From assembly GCF_003003285.1 (NCBI RefSeq), contig NZ_PVTP01000004.1, positions 310,001 through 374,000 on the forward strand: a DNA stretch of 64,000 nucleotides. The letters are read 5' to 3'. Numbering within the stretch: the stretch's first letter is position 1; every line of letters starts with the position of its first letter. Source of the stretch: Yoonia maritima (GTDB lineage: Bacteria; Pseudomonadota; Alphaproteobacteria; Rhodobacterales; Rhodobacteraceae). The translations under genes and the position numbers were made by a program. Below, piece after piece: positions 27,565 to 37,192 of the stretch. The notes beneath the pieces were generated by a model. The model was not told the origin of the DNA. It did no database searches and saw only the letters and a list, made by a program, of their open reading frames with translations.

Positions 27565-28235
27565 CTGATGACGTCACAGATGATGCCCCCCTTTCGGCTG
27601 CAGCCGAATATGCGTTGGGCCTGTTAACCCCTTCAGAGGCGCGTGCCTTTGAAGAGCAGATGAATCGCGACATAAATTTGCGGGCAGAGCTTGTGTTGTG
27701 GCAGGAACATCTTGTCACGCTGACTGATGATATCGCTCCGGTGGCTCCACCTGAACATACGTTTCAAGAGATTGCGGATAGACTGTTTGGTGTTCAGCAG
27801 AAACGTTGGAGTCTGACATCGCTTCTTGCTGGCGCTGCGAGCGCGATTGCTTTGGCTGCAGCGGTTGCATTCGTTATTCTTCCTGCGCCGAACCCTAGCC
27901 ATAACGATCTTATCGCTGGGTTGGTTGGAGATGAGATCGGCCTGCAAGTGGATGCTGTCTTTGATCCAGATACGAATACACTTACCGTTGACCGTCTGGC
28001 GGGTGGCCCTGCAGAAGGTCGCGTGTTTGAGATTTGGTTGATCGCAGGCGATGATGCGCCCGTATCGCTGGGCTTACTACCCGATGCGCCAAGTGGTCAG
28101 GTGAAAATTGCGACTGAGCTAGCAGCATTATTCGCGGGCGGTGTTCTTGCGCTGAGTGACGAGCCACCCGGTGGTTCGCCAACGGGTGCGCCAACAGGCG
28201 ATGTTGTGGCAGTTGCACCATTAAATAGCGTCTGA
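27561..28235 (+). CDS. RskA-family anti-sigma factor
   Basis: A 224-residue protein with an N-terminal anti-sigma segment (AAAEYALGLLTPSEARAFEEQ), one transmembrane helix near residues 88-113 (LLAGAASAIALAAAVAFVIL), and a periplasmic RskA domain (NTLTVDRLAGGPAEGRVFEIW, then GVLALSDEPPGGSPTGAPTG near the C-terminus). The gene overlaps its sigma factor, a standard sign of a cognate pair. In relatives this module usually sits next to fasciclin-domain proteins, as here. The signal it senses is not known. Confidence 0.9.
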   Translation: MTDDVTDDAPLSAAAEYALGLLTPSEARAFEEQMNRDINLRAELVLWQEHLVTLTDDIAPVAPPEHTFQEIADRLFGVQQKRWSLTSLLAGAASAIALAAAVAFVILPAPNPSHNDLIAGLVGDEIGLQVDAVFDPDTNTLTVDRLAGGPAEGRVFEIWLIAGDDAPVSLGLLPDAPSGQVKIATELAALFAGGVLALSDEPPGGSPTGAPTGDVVAVAPLNSV

Positions 28236-28256
28236 TCCTTTCTAGCCTTATGGCTA

Positions 28257-28290
28257 AAATGGTCGCTCTGTGAATTCAGGGCGGCCATTT
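28257..28290 (+). terminator. Hairpin after the anti-sigma gene
   Basis: AAATGGTCGC pairs with GCGGCCATTT (one G-U) around a 14-nt loop that can itself close with CTG/CAG. It begins 22 bp after the stop. The U-run is weak (GTGTAAAT), so it may be a terminator or a processing signal before the fasciclin gene. Confidence 0.45.
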
Positions 28291-28406
28291 GTGTAAATAA
28301 AAACAGATATTTGAATTATTTTGACAAATACTGAAACTCTTTGAAACGTCACTGCGTGGCTTCTCTCGACCGCGGCAAACACGCCCCGGAAACTTTGGAG
28401 AGAACT

Positions 28407-28979
28407 ATGATGAAATTTGGAAAGCGCTTCACAACAACGATCGCTCTGACATTCGCTGCGGGTACAGCATTTGCTGCAAGCCATGCGATGAACCCCACTG
28501 TTGGTGGCGCTGAGATGCTAGAAACTAAAAACATCGTCGAAAATGCGGTGAATAGTCCGATCCACAAAACTTTGGTCGCGGCTGTTGTTCAAGCAGAGCT
28601 TGCAGAAACGCTGTCTGGCGAAGGCCCATTCACAGTATTCGCACCGACAGATGACGCATTTGCAAAATTGCCTGCGGGTTCAGTCGAAGAATTGCTAAAG
28701 CCAGAAAACGCGGATCGTTTGACGCAAATTCTTACCTGCCACGTGGTCGGAGCAGAGGCGATGTCCAATGCAATTCTTGGTATGATCGAAGATGACAGCG
28801 GTCGTCATCCCGTGCCGACATTGGGTGGCTGCACATTGCAAGCGACATACGACAACGGAACAATCATGCTCGAAGACGAACAGGGGCAGGTCGCTACAGT
28901 GACTGTGGCTGATGTGAAGCAATCAAACGGTGTTATCCACGTGATCGATACTGTGATGCTGCCCGCCGTTCAGGGCTAA
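28407..28979 (+). CDS. Secreted fasciclin-domain (FAS1) protein
   Basis: A 190-residue exported protein with a signal peptide (MMKFGKRFTTTIALTFAAGT, cleavage near AFAAS) and one FAS1 domain containing the H1 motif GPFTVFAPTDDAFAKLP, a central LTCHVVGAEAMS segment, and the H2-like GVIHVIDTVMLP end. FAS1 domains mediate adhesion or matrix contact. The ATG at 28407 follows GGAG six bases upstream. The leader contains two TGAAAC hexamers (28332-28337 and 28342-28347), the first with a CGT 17 bp downstream; they might be an ECF promoter for the adjacent sigma factor, which is inference only. Confidence 0.9.
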   Translation: MMKFGKRFTTTIALTFAAGTAFAASHAMNPTVGGAEMLETKNIVENAVNSPIHKTLVAAVVQAELAETLSGEGPFTVFAPTDDAFAKLPAGSVEELLKPENADRLTQILTCHVVGAEAMSNAILGMIEDDSGRHPVPTLGGCTLQATYDNGTIMLEDEQGQVATVTVADVKQSNGVIHVIDTVMLPAVQG

Positions 28980-29047
28980 CGAGGTTGTGCAGGGCGGCAG
29001 GTGGTTGGTTTCCCCGTGCTTTGTAATGCCGCTACTCACAACAAGGT

Positions 29048-29071
29048 GCATCGCCTGAAATATGGCGATGC
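29048..29071 (+). other. Perfect 8-bp hairpin between the fasciclin gene and msrB
   Basis: GCATCGCC at 29048-29055 pairs with GGCGATGC at 29064-29071 around an 8-nt loop. It has no U-run; it could be a weak terminator or part of the msrB leader. Confidence 0.45.
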
Positions 29072-29104
29072 GCTACAATAACCCACAGTTGATAGGAGAA
29101 TATC

Positions 29105-29566
29105 ATGCAACGCCGAAATTTTATAGCTCTGTCCCTTGCCGCTATTGCGTCTGGGCGTGGTGTGTTTGCGCAGGAAAGCTTCGAGGTAACGCGTTCTGAT
29201 AGTGAATGGCGTGCCATGCTGACAGATATTCAATATCAAGTGATGCGAGAAGAAGCGACGGAACGTTCTGGCTCTTCACCCTTGGATAAAAACTACGCAG
29301 ACGGAACTTACGTCTGTCGCGGATGCGATTTGCCATTGTATCCGTCTGAAACGAAGTATGACAGCGGTACAGGCTGGCCAAGCTTTTATGAAAGCCTGCC
29401 CAACGCGATCGGTACAAAAGAAGATCGAAAGCTGTTTTCAGTTAGAACTGAATGCCATTGCCGTCGATGCGGTAGCCATCTAGGCCATATCTTTGATGAT
29501 GGTCCGCAACCGACAGGAAAGCGGCACTGTCTAAATGGTGTCAGCCTGGTATTCCGTGCTGCGTAA
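29105..29566 (+). CDS. msrB: Exported peptide-methionine (R)-S-oxide reductase
   Basis: MsrB reduces R-methionine sulfoxide in oxidised proteins. The 153-residue protein begins with a probable Tat signal (QRRNFIALSLAAI, ending near VFAQ), so it should act in the periplasm. The zinc-binding CRGC and CRRC pairs, the substrate motif SGTGWPSFY, and the active-site GKRHCLNGVSL (R-x-C-x-N) are all present. It follows the fasciclin gene by 125 bp and an AGGAGA site lies near its ATG. Periplasmic repair of methionine fits with a neighbouring envelope-stress sigma module, but coregulation is not shown. Confidence 0.93.
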   Translation: MQRRNFIALSLAAIASGRGVFAQESFEVTRSDSEWRAMLTDIQYQVMREEATERSGSSPLDKNYADGTYVCRGCDLPLYPSETKYDSGTGWPSFYESLPNAIGTKEDRKLFSVRTECHCRRCGSHLGHIFDDGPQPTGKRHCLNGVSLVFRAA

Positions 29567-29573
29567 ATAACAT

Positions 29574-29595
29574 GGCAAAATATGGGCGTTTTGCC
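29574..29595 (+). terminator. Terminator-like hairpin after msrB
   Basis: GGCAAAA pairs with TTTTGCC around an 8-nt loop, eight bases after the msrB stop and followed by TATTT. A plausible weak intrinsic terminator. Confidence 0.55.
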
Positions 29596-29625
29596 TATTT
29601 GTGCGGCCATCGGTTCGTGTTTTGG

Positions 29626-29656
29626 CGACAGTGTTGGACATATTGTCACACTGTCG
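29626..29656 (+). other. Bulged 13-bp hairpin in the msrB-membrane protein gap
   Basis: CGACAGTGT (29626-29634) pairs with ACACTGTCG (29648-29656); inside, GACA and TGTC form four more pairs around TAT with a two-base bulge. It is followed by TGTTTTCATTT. It may be a second terminator or an operator. The rest of 29657-29887 is AT-rich with no recognised element. Confidence 0.5.
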
Positions 29657-29887
29657 TGTTTTCATTTCATGGATCTAACGTCTCTAAATTTCGCTAATTA
29701 ATTGATAAAAAATGCTAATGTGGGACGATAACACATCAGCAGTAAGTTGCCATTTTTCTTGTTTGAAACGGCGGAATGTGGCACAAAAATGTCAATTGGG
29801 GGTGTTGTGAGTGTGTCGAGAGGCACAGTCCAATGACAATGGTTCCCATAGTTAGTGATTGACGATGTGAGTTTGGGGATAGTTAAG

Positions 29888-30433
29888 ATGTTAAGTCGGT
29901 TTTTACATATGCTGCATTTGACAAAGGGGGAAAGAGCACTTGCTACTGCTTATGCCGGAGTAAGCGCCACCTCTGCTGGAATTATGATGTTTGTTATGGC
30001 TGGCGTAAAAGGTGGGCAGCTTCAGTCCGTTTACCCAGTTGGATACGAAATTTGGATTATTATGGCTGGCGGGATAAGTGGCGCGATTGCGCTTTACCTT
30101 ACGCGAGGCTGGATGGGGCTGTCGGGTGGTCTGGGGATTGCGCGGGCGTTATTTGGCGGCTGTGCGACTGCGTTGATCGCGTCATTGATTGGTGGCACTT
30201 TGATCGTTCCCGTATATGGCACATTTTTCGCACCAATCATGGTGGTCGCAGCCTTTGGGTTAAAGCCTTGGCTGGCAGTCGCATGGTTCGCGGTGATTTT
30301 AGCAGCGCATGGGTTGCTGATGCGCCGTATCTCAGAGCTACGCGAAGCGGCTCTTGCAGCTGATGATTCAGCGATCGGGCAGCTTAGTCCGATGTCACAG
30401 GCCAACCTATATCCAAAGCATAAACACTTATAA
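29888..30433 (+). CDS. Small multi-pass membrane protein of unknown function
   Basis: A 181-residue protein with four or five hydrophobic helices (around residues 20-45, 55-75, 85-105, 110-130 and 133-150) and a soluble, mildly acidic C-terminus. I do not recognise a family with confidence. The ATG at 29888 follows a GGGGAT motif; a GTG at 29855 is also in frame. It is bounded by hairpins on both sides and appears monocistronic. Confidence 0.6.
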   Translation: MLSRFLHMLHLTKGERALATAYAGVSATSAGIMMFVMAGVKGGQLQSVYPVGYEIWIIMAGGISGAIALYLTRGWMGLSGGLGIARALFGGCATALIASLIGGTLIVPVYGTFFAPIMVVAAFGLKPWLAVAWFAVILAAHGLLMRRISELREAALAADDSAIGQLSPMSQANLYPKHKHL

Positions 30434-30460
30434 AAATGATGAGCGAATTGAGACGCGTAA

Positions 30461-30484
30461 AAAAGGGGCCATTTGGCCCCTTTT
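30461..30484. terminator. Bidirectional terminator
   Basis: A perfect 10-bp stem AAAAGGGGCC/GGCCCCTTTT around ATTT, with A-rich and T-rich flanks. It ends both the membrane-protein gene (+) and the J-domain gene (-). Confidence 0.88.
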
Positions 30485-30492
30485 CTATTTGA

Positions 30493-31128
30493 TTAGTCCT
30501 TGTCGCGAAAGTGCTTACTGACTTTGATCTGTTCCCAAGCCCAGACAACTTCGGACAGTTGTTCTTCTTGGCTGCGGTCCCCGCCGTTCATATCGGGGTG
30601 AAGTACCTTGATCAGCGATTTGTATACTTTACGGATCTGCGGTTTTGACCAGTTGTCATCCGCTTCCAAAATATCGACAGCGCGGCGTTCGGTTGGCGGC
30701 AGTTTGCGGCCCTTCTTCGCACCTTTGCCAGGATTGCGTGTCGCGTTTGCGCCAAGCACCTGATGCGGGTCCTCGATCCCTAGACGAGCCCAGGCGCGTT
30801 CTTCGACGCTCCGCTTCATCGGCTTTGTGGGGCGTTCCCAGACGCGGTCTTGGGTCATTTGTGCCGCTAGTTCAGCCTCTGTGGTTGTTTCAAAAAAGTT
30901 CCACTTGAGGTTATATTCACGGACGTGCTGTTGGCAGAACCACAGATAATCGTCCAGAATATCGGGCGATTTCGGCGCACGGAACTTGGCTGGTTCTTCG
31001 CATCCTTCATGTTGGCAAACACGCTGGGATGTCTCGGACGCGCCAGACAAACCGCGTCGTCCGCGGGGGTTCTTTTTCTTAGAGCTCGACACTGACATGT
31101 CGAAACCAAAGGGATCATCTTTTTTCAT
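30493..31128 (-). CDS. J-domain (DnaJ-like) molecular chaperone protein
   Basis: A 211-residue cytoplasmic protein with a C-terminal J-domain: KPQIRKVYKSLIKVLHPDMNGGDRSQEEQL contains the HPD motif (quoted here as LIKVLHPDMNGGDRS). The N-terminal half is basic (SKKKNPRGRRGLSG) and has paired Cys motifs (CQHEGCEEPA, then FCQQH) that could bind a metal. This layout, an N-terminal Cys-rich part followed by a J-domain, is a recognised Rhodobacterales J-domain protein; its Hsp70 partner is not visible. The start at 31128 is preferred to 31140. Confidence 0.85.
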   Translation of the reverse strand: MKKDDPFGFDMSVSSSKKKNPRGRRGLSGASETSQRVCQHEGCEEPAKFRAPKSPDILDDYLWFCQQHVREYNLKWNFFETTTEAELAAQMTQDRVWERPTKPMKRSVEERAWARLGIEDPHQVLGANATRNPGKGAKKGRKLPPTERRAVDILEADDNWSKPQIRKVYKSLIKVLHPDMNGGDRSQEEQLSEVVWAWEQIKVSKHFRDKD

Positions 31129-31206
31129 GGTGCGTCTCACCTTTCCGACTCGGACAACAGACTTTAAACCCCACAGCGTGAGATTGAAGAGGGTAGAGGA
31201 AAAATA

Positions 31207-31458
31207 ATGGCCATAGAGGCAGAAATTCGCACAGCATTGGCTACACTTTCACCAACAATGCTCGAAGTGATTAACGAAAGTGCCATGCATAGTGGGCATG
31301 CTGGTGACGATGGGTCAGGCGAAAGCCATTGGCGGATTGTGATTAAGGCGTCGCAATTGGATGACATGTCACGCATAGCGCGGCATCGGGCCATTCACAG
31401 CGCCTTGGGGAAAGATATCATCGGACGCATTCATGCGTTGGCGATTGATATCCAGTGA
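31207..31458 (+). CDS. BolA-family protein
   Basis: An 83-residue BolA-like protein. BolA proteins pair with monothiol glutaredoxins in iron-sulfur handling and can act as transcription regulators. The conserved LEVINESAMHSGH segment and the late helix RHRAIHSALGKDI carrying histidines are present. The ATG has a GAGGAAAA region upstream. Its stop abuts that of the convergent DUF4177 gene with no gap. Confidence 0.88.
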   Translation: MAIEAEIRTALATLSPTMLEVINESAMHSGHAGDDGSGESHWRIVIKASQLDDMSRIARHRAIHSALGKDIIGRIHALAIDIQ

Positions 31459-31866
31459 TTACTCAGCAGCGACATCCGGAGAAGGCTTTGCCGGAGGTGT
31501 GACCTTTTTGGGTTCTACCTTTGGCTCGCTTGCGGTTACGGGCTCGTCAACTTTCGGCGCTTCAACCTTTGGTGCAGGTTTGGGCGCCGGGGCCGCAACA
31601 ACCGGTGCTGGCGCAGGTGCCGCAGGACGCTGAGCCTGTTTTTCGCGGCGGAACACCAACATGTTTTGATAAACTGTTGTTTTGCCCATCAAACCTTCGC
31701 GCTGCTCGGAAGGCAGGGTATCCGCACGCAGATAGTCCCAACCATCACCAGCCATTTTGTTCATCACTGTTTCCAGCGCGATCGCAAAACGATCTTCGGC
31801 TGTTTTTGCGCCTTTGGCTTTTACACCGCGCGTAGGTGCCGGCACGACCATATATTCGTATGACAT
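31459..31866 (-). CDS. DUF4177-type protein with Pro/Ala-rich tail
   Basis: A 135-residue protein. The first 75 residues (MSYEYMVVPAPTRGVKAKGA, then FAIALETVMNKMAGDGWDYLR) match the DUF4177 pattern of a short beta-alpha unit. The rest is a Pro/Ala/Lys-rich low-complexity tail (APKPAPKVEAPKV type). Function is unknown. The ATG at 31866 follows AGGGGTGA and is preferred to 31890. It lies downstream of gatB on the same strand beyond a hairpin. Confidence 0.7.
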   Translation of the reverse strand: MSYEYMVVPAPTRGVKAKGAKTAEDRFAIALETVMNKMAGDGWDYLRADTLPSEQREGLMGKTTVYQNMLVFRREKQAQRPAAPAPAPVVAAPAPKPAPKVEAPKVDEPVTASEPKVEPKKVTPPAKPSPDVAAE

Positions 31867-31903
31867 TCCGTCACCCCTAATTTCCATCAACCGTATGTAG
31901 CAA

Positions 31904-31935
31904 TAACGGTGCGCGATTCCAAGGACGCACCGTTA
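31904..31935 (-). terminator. Hairpin between gatB and the DUF4177 gene
   Basis: TAACGGTGCG and CGCACCGTTA form a perfect 10-bp stem around a 12-nt loop, in the gap after the gatB stop on the minus strand. The following sequence TTGCT is only weakly U-rich. Confidence 0.55.
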
Positions 31936-31948
31936 CCCATAAGTTGCC

Positions 31949-33460
31949 TTATAGCCCGAGCTTAGCCGATACCAACTGGTTGACGACAGCAGGGTTTGCC
32001 TTGCCACCAGTCGCTTTCATCACCTGACCAACGAACCAGCCCGCCAATTTGGGGTTGGCTTGCGCCTTTTCAACCTGTGCTGGGTTGGCGGCGATGATTT
32101 CATCCACTGCAGCCTCAATCGCGCCGGTGTCAGTGACCTGCTTCATGCCTTCAGTTTCGACAATCTCGGCTGGGTCGCGACCTGTCGTATAGCAAATCTC
32201 AAAGACCTCTTTGGCGATTTTGCCAGAGATATCGCCGGATTTGATGAGGCCAATCAGTTCGCCCAGCTGCGTCGCAGAGACAGGGCTGTCTTCGATGCCA
32301 TGGTCTTCTTTCTTTAGCCGACCAAACAATTCGTTGATGACCCAGTTCGCGGCCAACTTGCCGTCGCGACCTTCGGCTACTTTTTCAAAGTACTGAGCAT
32401 TCGCAACTTCGGCCGTCAGAACAGATGCGTCGTAATCGGACAGGCCGAACGCACTGATAAAGCGCGCTTTCTTGGCGTCGGGCAATTCCGGCAGGGATGC
32501 CGCGATATCATCGACCCATGACTGTTCGATCTCAAGCGGAAGCAAATCTGGATCTGGGAAGTAGCGATAATCATGTGCTTCTTCCTTGGACCGCATTGAA
32601 CGGGTTTCGTTCTTGTCCGGATCATAAAGGCGCGTTTCTTGCACGACTTCTTTGCCGTCTTCCAGCAGCGCAATCTGGCGACGTGCCTCAACATCAATCG
32701 CGGCTTGGATAAACCGAGTCGAGTTCATGTTTTTGATTTCGCAACGTGTGCCAAGATGGCTGAAATCTTGAGTCGCTTGATATTTTTCGTAATCGCCGGG
32801 GCGGCAGATCGACACGTTTACGTCGGCACGCATGTTGCCGTTTTGCATGTTGCCGTCGCAGGTGCCCAAATAGCGCAGGATTTGGCGAAGCTTAAGTACG
32901 TAAGCAGCGGCTTCTTCTGGGCCGCGGATGTCGGGGCGGCTGACGATTTCCATCAGCGCAACGCCTGTACGGTTCAGGTCCACGAAGGACATGTTTGGAT
33001 CCATGTCGTGGATGGATTTACCGGCGTCTTGTTCAAGGTGGATGCGTTCGATGCGCACGGTGCGTGCTGTACCGTCGCCCATTTCGACCAGCACTTCGCC
33101 TTCGCCCACAATCGGGTGGTAAAGCTGTGAAATCTGATAGCCCTGCGGCAAGTCAGGGTAGAAATAGTTTTTGCGATCAAACGCAGACATCAGGTTGATT
33201 TCTGCCTTTAGCCCCAGGCCGGTGCGTACGGCTTGTGCAACACATGCTTCGTTGATGACTGGCAACATGCCGGGCATGCCTGCATCAACGAAAGCCACAT
33301 TGCTGTTTGGCTCTGCACCGAATTGGGTGGATGCACCCGAGAACAGTTTCGCCTTGGTGGCGACCTGTGCGTGCACCTCTAGGCCGATTACAAGTTCCCA
33401 GTCGTGCTTGGCGCCCGCGATTACCTTTGGGGTCGGGGCATCATAAGTCAGGTCGAGCAT
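31949..33460 (-). CDS. gatB: Aspartyl/glutamyl-tRNA amidotransferase subunit B
   Basis: GatB is the kinase/transferase subunit of GatCAB, which converts Glu-tRNA(Gln) or Asp-tRNA(Asn) to the amidated form. The 503-residue protein starts [12 protein letters not shown], contains [12 protein letters not shown], the cofactor loop [14 protein letters not shown], the motif [11 protein letters not shown], and [17 protein letters not shown], and ends with the YqeY-like helical domain. AAAGGAT precedes its ATG by seven bases. gatC and gatA are not in the window, which is common. Confidence 0.96.
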   Translation of the reverse strand: MLDLTYDAPTPKVIAGAKHDWELVIGLEVHAQVATKAKLFSGASTQFGAEPNSNVAFVDAGMPGMLPVINEACVAQAVRTGLGLKAEINLMSAFDRKNYFYPDLPQGYQISQLYHPIVGEGEVLVEMGDGTARTVRIERIHLEQDAGKSIHDMDPNMSFVDLNRTGVALMEIVSRPDIRGPEEAAAYVLKLRQILRYLGTCDGNMQNGNMRADVNVSICRPGDYEKYQATQDFSHLGTRCEIKNMNSTRFIQAAIDVEARRQIALLEDGKEVVQETRLYDPDKNETRSMRSKEEAHDYRYFPDPDLLPLEIEQSWVDDIAASLPELPDAKKARFISAFGLSDYDASVLTAEVANAQYFEKVAEGRDGKLAANWVINELFGRLKKEDHGIEDSPVSATQLGELIGLIKSGDISGKIAKEVFEICYTTGRDPAEIVETEGMKQVTDTGAIEAAVDEIIAANPAQVEKAQANPKLAGWFVGQVMKATGGKANPAVVNQLVSAKLGL

Positions 33461-33535
33461 CTGCGCATCCTTTGGTCAAGTTTGACTGGTGTCTAAAAGA
33501 ACCCGCTGCCAGCTTCAAGACAACAAGCTGCGCGA

Positions 33536-34405
33536 TCAGTCCGCCTGAGGCCACTTTAACCAAGGTCGCGATGCTTCGACCAGATTTACAGCGGGTGCAT
33601 CCTTGCCACCAAGGGCAAGCGTCGCCTTGCGCAACATCGCAATTCCATCATCAGCGTTCTTCGGCAGCGCCGCAGCAGAGATGGGTTCGCCGACGGTTAC
33701 CCTGAACGGCTGTTTGGATTTATTCATGGTTTCGTGGAACAGTGTGATGTCCCGTAATGTCGGGTGAAGCGCGTCAAACAGATAGAAAAGCGCGGAATTG
33801 CGGGCCTGTATGTTGATTGGGATCACCGGTAGATCGAATTTCCGCGCAAGCATTGCGGCGGACGCCATCCACGGCCGTTCAAACAAACGCAAGCCGCGCC
33901 GCTTTGCAAGGCGTCCCGATGGAAAGATAACGCCCATCCGGCCCTCGTTCGTGGCTTGTCGGACATAGGCCATCGTTTCGCGTGTCTTTGCATGGCACCG
34001 TTTTTCGATGCGCCATTCGACGGGCGCGATCATGGATGACATCTGCGGCAGGATCCGCAGGATGTCGCTATTTGCAAAGAAATAGGCATCTGGGCGGGCT
34101 TGCGACAGCAGGTGGTTCAATATGATTCCATCAGCGATGCCGGTTGGGTGGTTCGCCACGACAAGGGCAGCGCCATGGGCCGGGATGTGCCCAAGCCCCT
34201 TCACCGTTACGGATTTCGCCAGTCGTTCACCCATCGTGCGCATGATTTCTGATGGAGGCGCATGTTCGAATGATTTCGCGATCGCGACGGTGGTTTTATA
34301 GCCCAGCATCGTATGTAGCCCGCTCCGGATGGTCCGGGTGCCCGGTCGGCTGCGATACAGCCAAGGTGCGCGCTCTGCTATCAACGGTTCAATACGATGT
34401 TCCAT
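33536..34405 (-). CDS. PlsC-like glycerolipid acyltransferase
   Basis: A 289-residue protein with the acyltransferase motif VVANHPTGIADGIILNHLL near 84-102: the HX(4-5)D catalytic pair is present but with an extra residue, as in the hemolysin-like or OlsA-like subgroup. FANSDILRILPQ, GVIFPSGRLAKRRG (the phosphate-binding loop) and DLPVIPINIQARNS follow. It probably acylates a lyso-lipid in the membrane; the exact substrate (lysophosphatidate or lyso-ornithine lipid) cannot be told. It lies upstream of gatB on the same strand. No strong Shine-Dalgarno is visible. Confidence 0.8.
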   Translation of the reverse strand: MEHRIEPLIAERAPWLYRSRPGTRTIRSGLHTMLGYKTTVAIAKSFEHAPPSEIMRTMGERLAKSVTVKGLGHIPAHGAALVVANHPTGIADGIILNHLLSQARPDAYFFANSDILRILPQMSSMIAPVEWRIEKRCHAKTRETMAYVRQATNEGRMGVIFPSGRLAKRRGLRLFERPWMASAAMLARKFDLPVIPINIQARNSALFYLFDALHPTLRDITLFHETMNKSKQPFRVTVGEPISAAALPKNADDGIAMLRKATLALGGKDAPAVNLVEASRPWLKWPQAD

Positions 34406-34454
34406 TTGGAAAAACTATAATCGCCGCGTAACGGTTCCACGACATATTTTTTCG

Positions 34455-34478
34455 GGCGTGGCAAAATACTGCCACGCC
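34455..34478 (-). other. Perfect 9-bp hairpin after pepN
   Basis: GGCGTGGCA and TGCCACGCC pair around a 6-nt loop 18 bases after the pepN stop (minus strand). The sequence following it on the minus strand is A-rich, so it is not a canonical terminator and may protect the mRNA end. Confidence 0.5.
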
Positions 34479-34496
34479 AGCTAACAGCTTGATTTA

Positions 34497-37049
34497 CTAG
34501 CCCAAGATACGCGTCACCATTTCGGTGGTGTCACGCGACAGGTTCGGTGTTTTGTCGATCCGCTGTAGGGCTGCCTTCATCTTGGTCTGACGATCCGCGT
34601 CATAGCGTTTCCATGTGTCAAATGATGTGCTCATCCGTGCTGTTGTTTGTGGGTTCAGCGCATCAAGCTTGATAAGCCAGTCTGCCAGCAGATCATAAGA
34701 GGCGCCTGATGGATCATGGAAACCCGCTGTGTTGCCTTTGAGCGCACCAAACACAGCACGGAACCGGTTGGGGTTCTTCATGGTGAATGCTGAGTGCTCG
34801 GTCAGTTTGGCTGCGACTTTCGCTGCATCTTCGGGCGCGGCGCAGCTGACCTGCAGGCCAAACCACTTGTCCATAACCAGACGATCATGATGCCACCGTT
34901 GTTCAAACGCCGCCAGTTCATCCGCGCCTTTCCCGATTTTCAACAATGATGCCAGCGCCGCGAGTTGCTGTGTCATGTTGTCGGCAGTTGCATATTGTTG
35001 CGAGGCTTGTTTGCCACCGTCCAGTTTCGACATGAGCGAAAGCATACGGTTTCCAAGTGACCGTTTGCCGGCGGAAACAGCGTCGGGCGCGTAAGGGCCA
35101 GTGACCGTCATATCCGCATAGATGCGGGGCAGGGTGTCTTGCAGGTGTTGTGCGATGTGCAACGTCAGCGCCTCATGGGCGCGATAGATCGCCGTTGGGT
35201 CCGGTGTTTCTCCTGCATCGACAAGCGCCTGTGCTGTGTCGTCTTGGCTTGGCAGTGACAGTGCCAATGCACGGAAGGCCGGATCAAGGTTGTCGTCACG
35301 CAGCAGCGCCAGTAACCCGTCTAAGTAGGCCGTATCGGGTGTCGCGTCTTCGCGAACCATTTGAAGCAGAACGTCTTGGGCCAGTGTCCGGCCTGCGTCC
35401 CATCGGTTAAATGGGTCTGTATCATGTGCCAACAAGAACGCGCGTTCGGCGTTGGTTTGGTCGTGTTCTAGGATGACAGGGGCGGAAAACCCGCGCAAGA
35501 TCGACGGAACTGGTTTGCTGGCCAATCCATCGAAAGTGAAGGTTTGCGTTGCTTCGGTCAGTTCCAAGATGCGTGTCGGAACGATTTCGTCACCGTTATC
35601 GTTCAAAAGGCCCACGGCGACAGGGATGACCATCGGCGTCTTTTTATCTTGGTCCGGTGTGGCTGGCGTTTGCTGTGATAGCGTCAACGAATACGTGCCA
35701 TCTGCATAGCTGTCAGTGACAGAAACACGCGGTGTCCCGGCTTGCGAATACCACTTCGCAAACTGACTCAGGTCGCGGCCTGTTGCGTCTTCAAACACCT
35801 GTAGCCAATCTTCGATCGTGGCGGCATCGCCATCGTGACGGTCAAAGTAAAGATCGAGGGCGTTCTTGTACCCTTCATCACCAACTAGCCGTTTGAGCAT
35901 GCCGATAATCTCGGCGCCTTTTTCATAGACAGTCACGGTGTAGAAGTTGTTGATCTCGACAAAGCTTTCTGGCCGCACTGGGTGGGCAAGCGGGCCGTTA
36001 TCTTCGCGGAACTGATGCGCACGCAGAACAACGACATCGTCGATCCGTTTCACTGCGTGGCTACGCATATCACCGGTGAATTGCTGATCGCGGAAAACTG
36101 TTAGCCCTTCTTTTAGGCAGAGCTGGAACCAATCGCGGCAGGTAATCCGGTTGCCGGTCCAGTTGTGGAAATACTCATGCGCGATGATTGCCTCGATCCG
36201 TTCAAAGTTCGCATCGGTTGATGTTTCCGGGCTGGCCAAAACTGCGGAAGAGTTGAAAATATTCAAGCCCTTGTTTTCCATCGCCCCCATGTTGAAGTCA
36301 TCAACGGCAACGATGTTGAAGATATCCAAGTCGTATTCGCGACCGTAAACGTCTTCATCCCATTTCATCGACTTTTTTAGCGCCTCCATCCCGAAGGCAC
36401 ATTTTTGTTCGTCGTCACCGGGGCGAACCCAGATGTTCAGCTCCACGTCTTTGCCGGACATGGTTGTGAAACGGTCGGGGTGGTTCACAAGATCGCCACC
36501 GACAAGTGCAAACAGATAGGCCGGTTTGGGCCATGGATCATGCCATTCGGCCCAACCGTCGCCCTTGGCCGCCGGGTTGCCGTTGGACAGTAGCACGGGC
36601 AGGTCGCTTTCGATGCGGACGGTAAAGACCGACATGACGTCAGGGCGGTCTGGGTAATACGTGATCTTACGGAACCCTTCGGCCTCGCACTGGGTGCAGT
36701 ACATGCCGTTTGACATATAAAGGCCTTCGAGCGCGGTGTTGGTTGCTGGGCTGATTTCGACCTCCGCCTCGAACACAAATGGCGCATTGGGCACAGTGTG
36801 CGTCAGCCCGGTCGCGGTGACCTCTGGGGTGATCGACACGCCGTCGATGGACGCTGAGATTAGCTTGAGCTGTTCACCGTGCAAAAAGAAGTCGCGCGAC
36901 TGCGCATCTGGGTTTGGGCGAAACGCGATGCGGGACAAGACGCGTGTCGTCGTTGGCGCGAGCTTGAAGGTCAATTCGACGCTGTCCACCAGATAGGCAG
37001 GCGGGGTGTAGTCTTTGAGGTATATCTTTTGCGGTGCAGCGGTTTGCAT
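34497..37049 (-). CDS. pepN: Aminopeptidase N (M1 family)
   Basis: PepN is a zinc metallo-aminopeptidase of broad specificity. The 850-residue protein shows the exopeptidase motif [12 protein letters not shown], the HEYFH zinc motif with the downstream ligand ECxxGLTVF (here [13 protein letters not shown]), and a long C-terminal helical domain. The start at 37049 has an AAGGAA motif six bases upstream; an upstream frame start at 37178 would add 43 residues without family match. It is divergent from glcB with a 224-bp gap. Confidence 0.95.
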   Translation of the reverse strand: MQTAAPQKIYLKDYTPPAYLVDSVELTFKLAPTTTRVLSRIAFRPNPDAQSRDFFLHGEQLKLISASIDGVSITPEVTATGLTHTVPNAPFVFEAEVEISPATNTALEGLYMSNGMYCTQCEAEGFRKITYYPDRPDVMSVFTVRIESDLPVLLSNGNPAAKGDGWAEWHDPWPKPAYLFALVGGDLVNHPDRFTTMSGKDVELNIWVRPGDDEQKCAFGMEALKKSMKWDEDVYGREYDLDIFNIVAVDDFNMGAMENKGLNIFNSSAVLASPETSTDANFERIEAIIAHEYFHNWTGNRITCRDWFQLCLKEGLTVFRDQQFTGDMRSHAVKRIDDVVVLRAHQFREDNGPLAHPVRPESFVEINNFYTVTVYEKGAEIIGMLKRLVGDEGYKNALDLYFDRHDGDAATIEDWLQVFEDATGRDLSQFAKWYSQAGTPRVSVTDSYADGTYSLTLSQQTPATPDQDKKTPMVIPVAVGLLNDNGDEIVPTRILELTEATQTFTFDGLASKPVPSILRGFSAPVILEHDQTNAERAFLLAHDTDPFNRWDAGRTLAQDVLLQMVREDATPDTAYLDGLLALLRDDNLDPAFRALALSLPSQDDTAQALVDAGETPDPTAIYRAHEALTLHIAQHLQDTLPRIYADMTVTGPYAPDAVSAGKRSLGNRMLSLMSKLDGGKQASQQYATADNMTQQLAALASLLKIGKGADELAAFEQRWHHDRLVMDKWFGLQVSCAAPEDAAKVAAKLTEHSAFTMKNPNRFRAVFGALKGNTAGFHDPSGASYDLLADWLIKLDALNPQTTARMSTSFDTWKRYDADRQTKMKAALQRIDKTPNLSRDTTEMVTRILG

Positions 37050-37192
37050 GGGGATTTCCTTGTTCTTTGTGCAAACGTTATGCCTGTGTCCGACCCGCTG
37101 CAACCGGCGTTGGATCGCGATTGCCTTGTGTTTGGAATAGGTGCTGCTGGTATGTGCGAAGAATTGGTAAAAAAACATTACCGCGTTTGTTG

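Noticed and set aside
37049-37178. Extended N-terminus of pepN starting at 37178
   Set aside because: The added 43 residues match nothing and an AAGGAA site supports the start at 37049.
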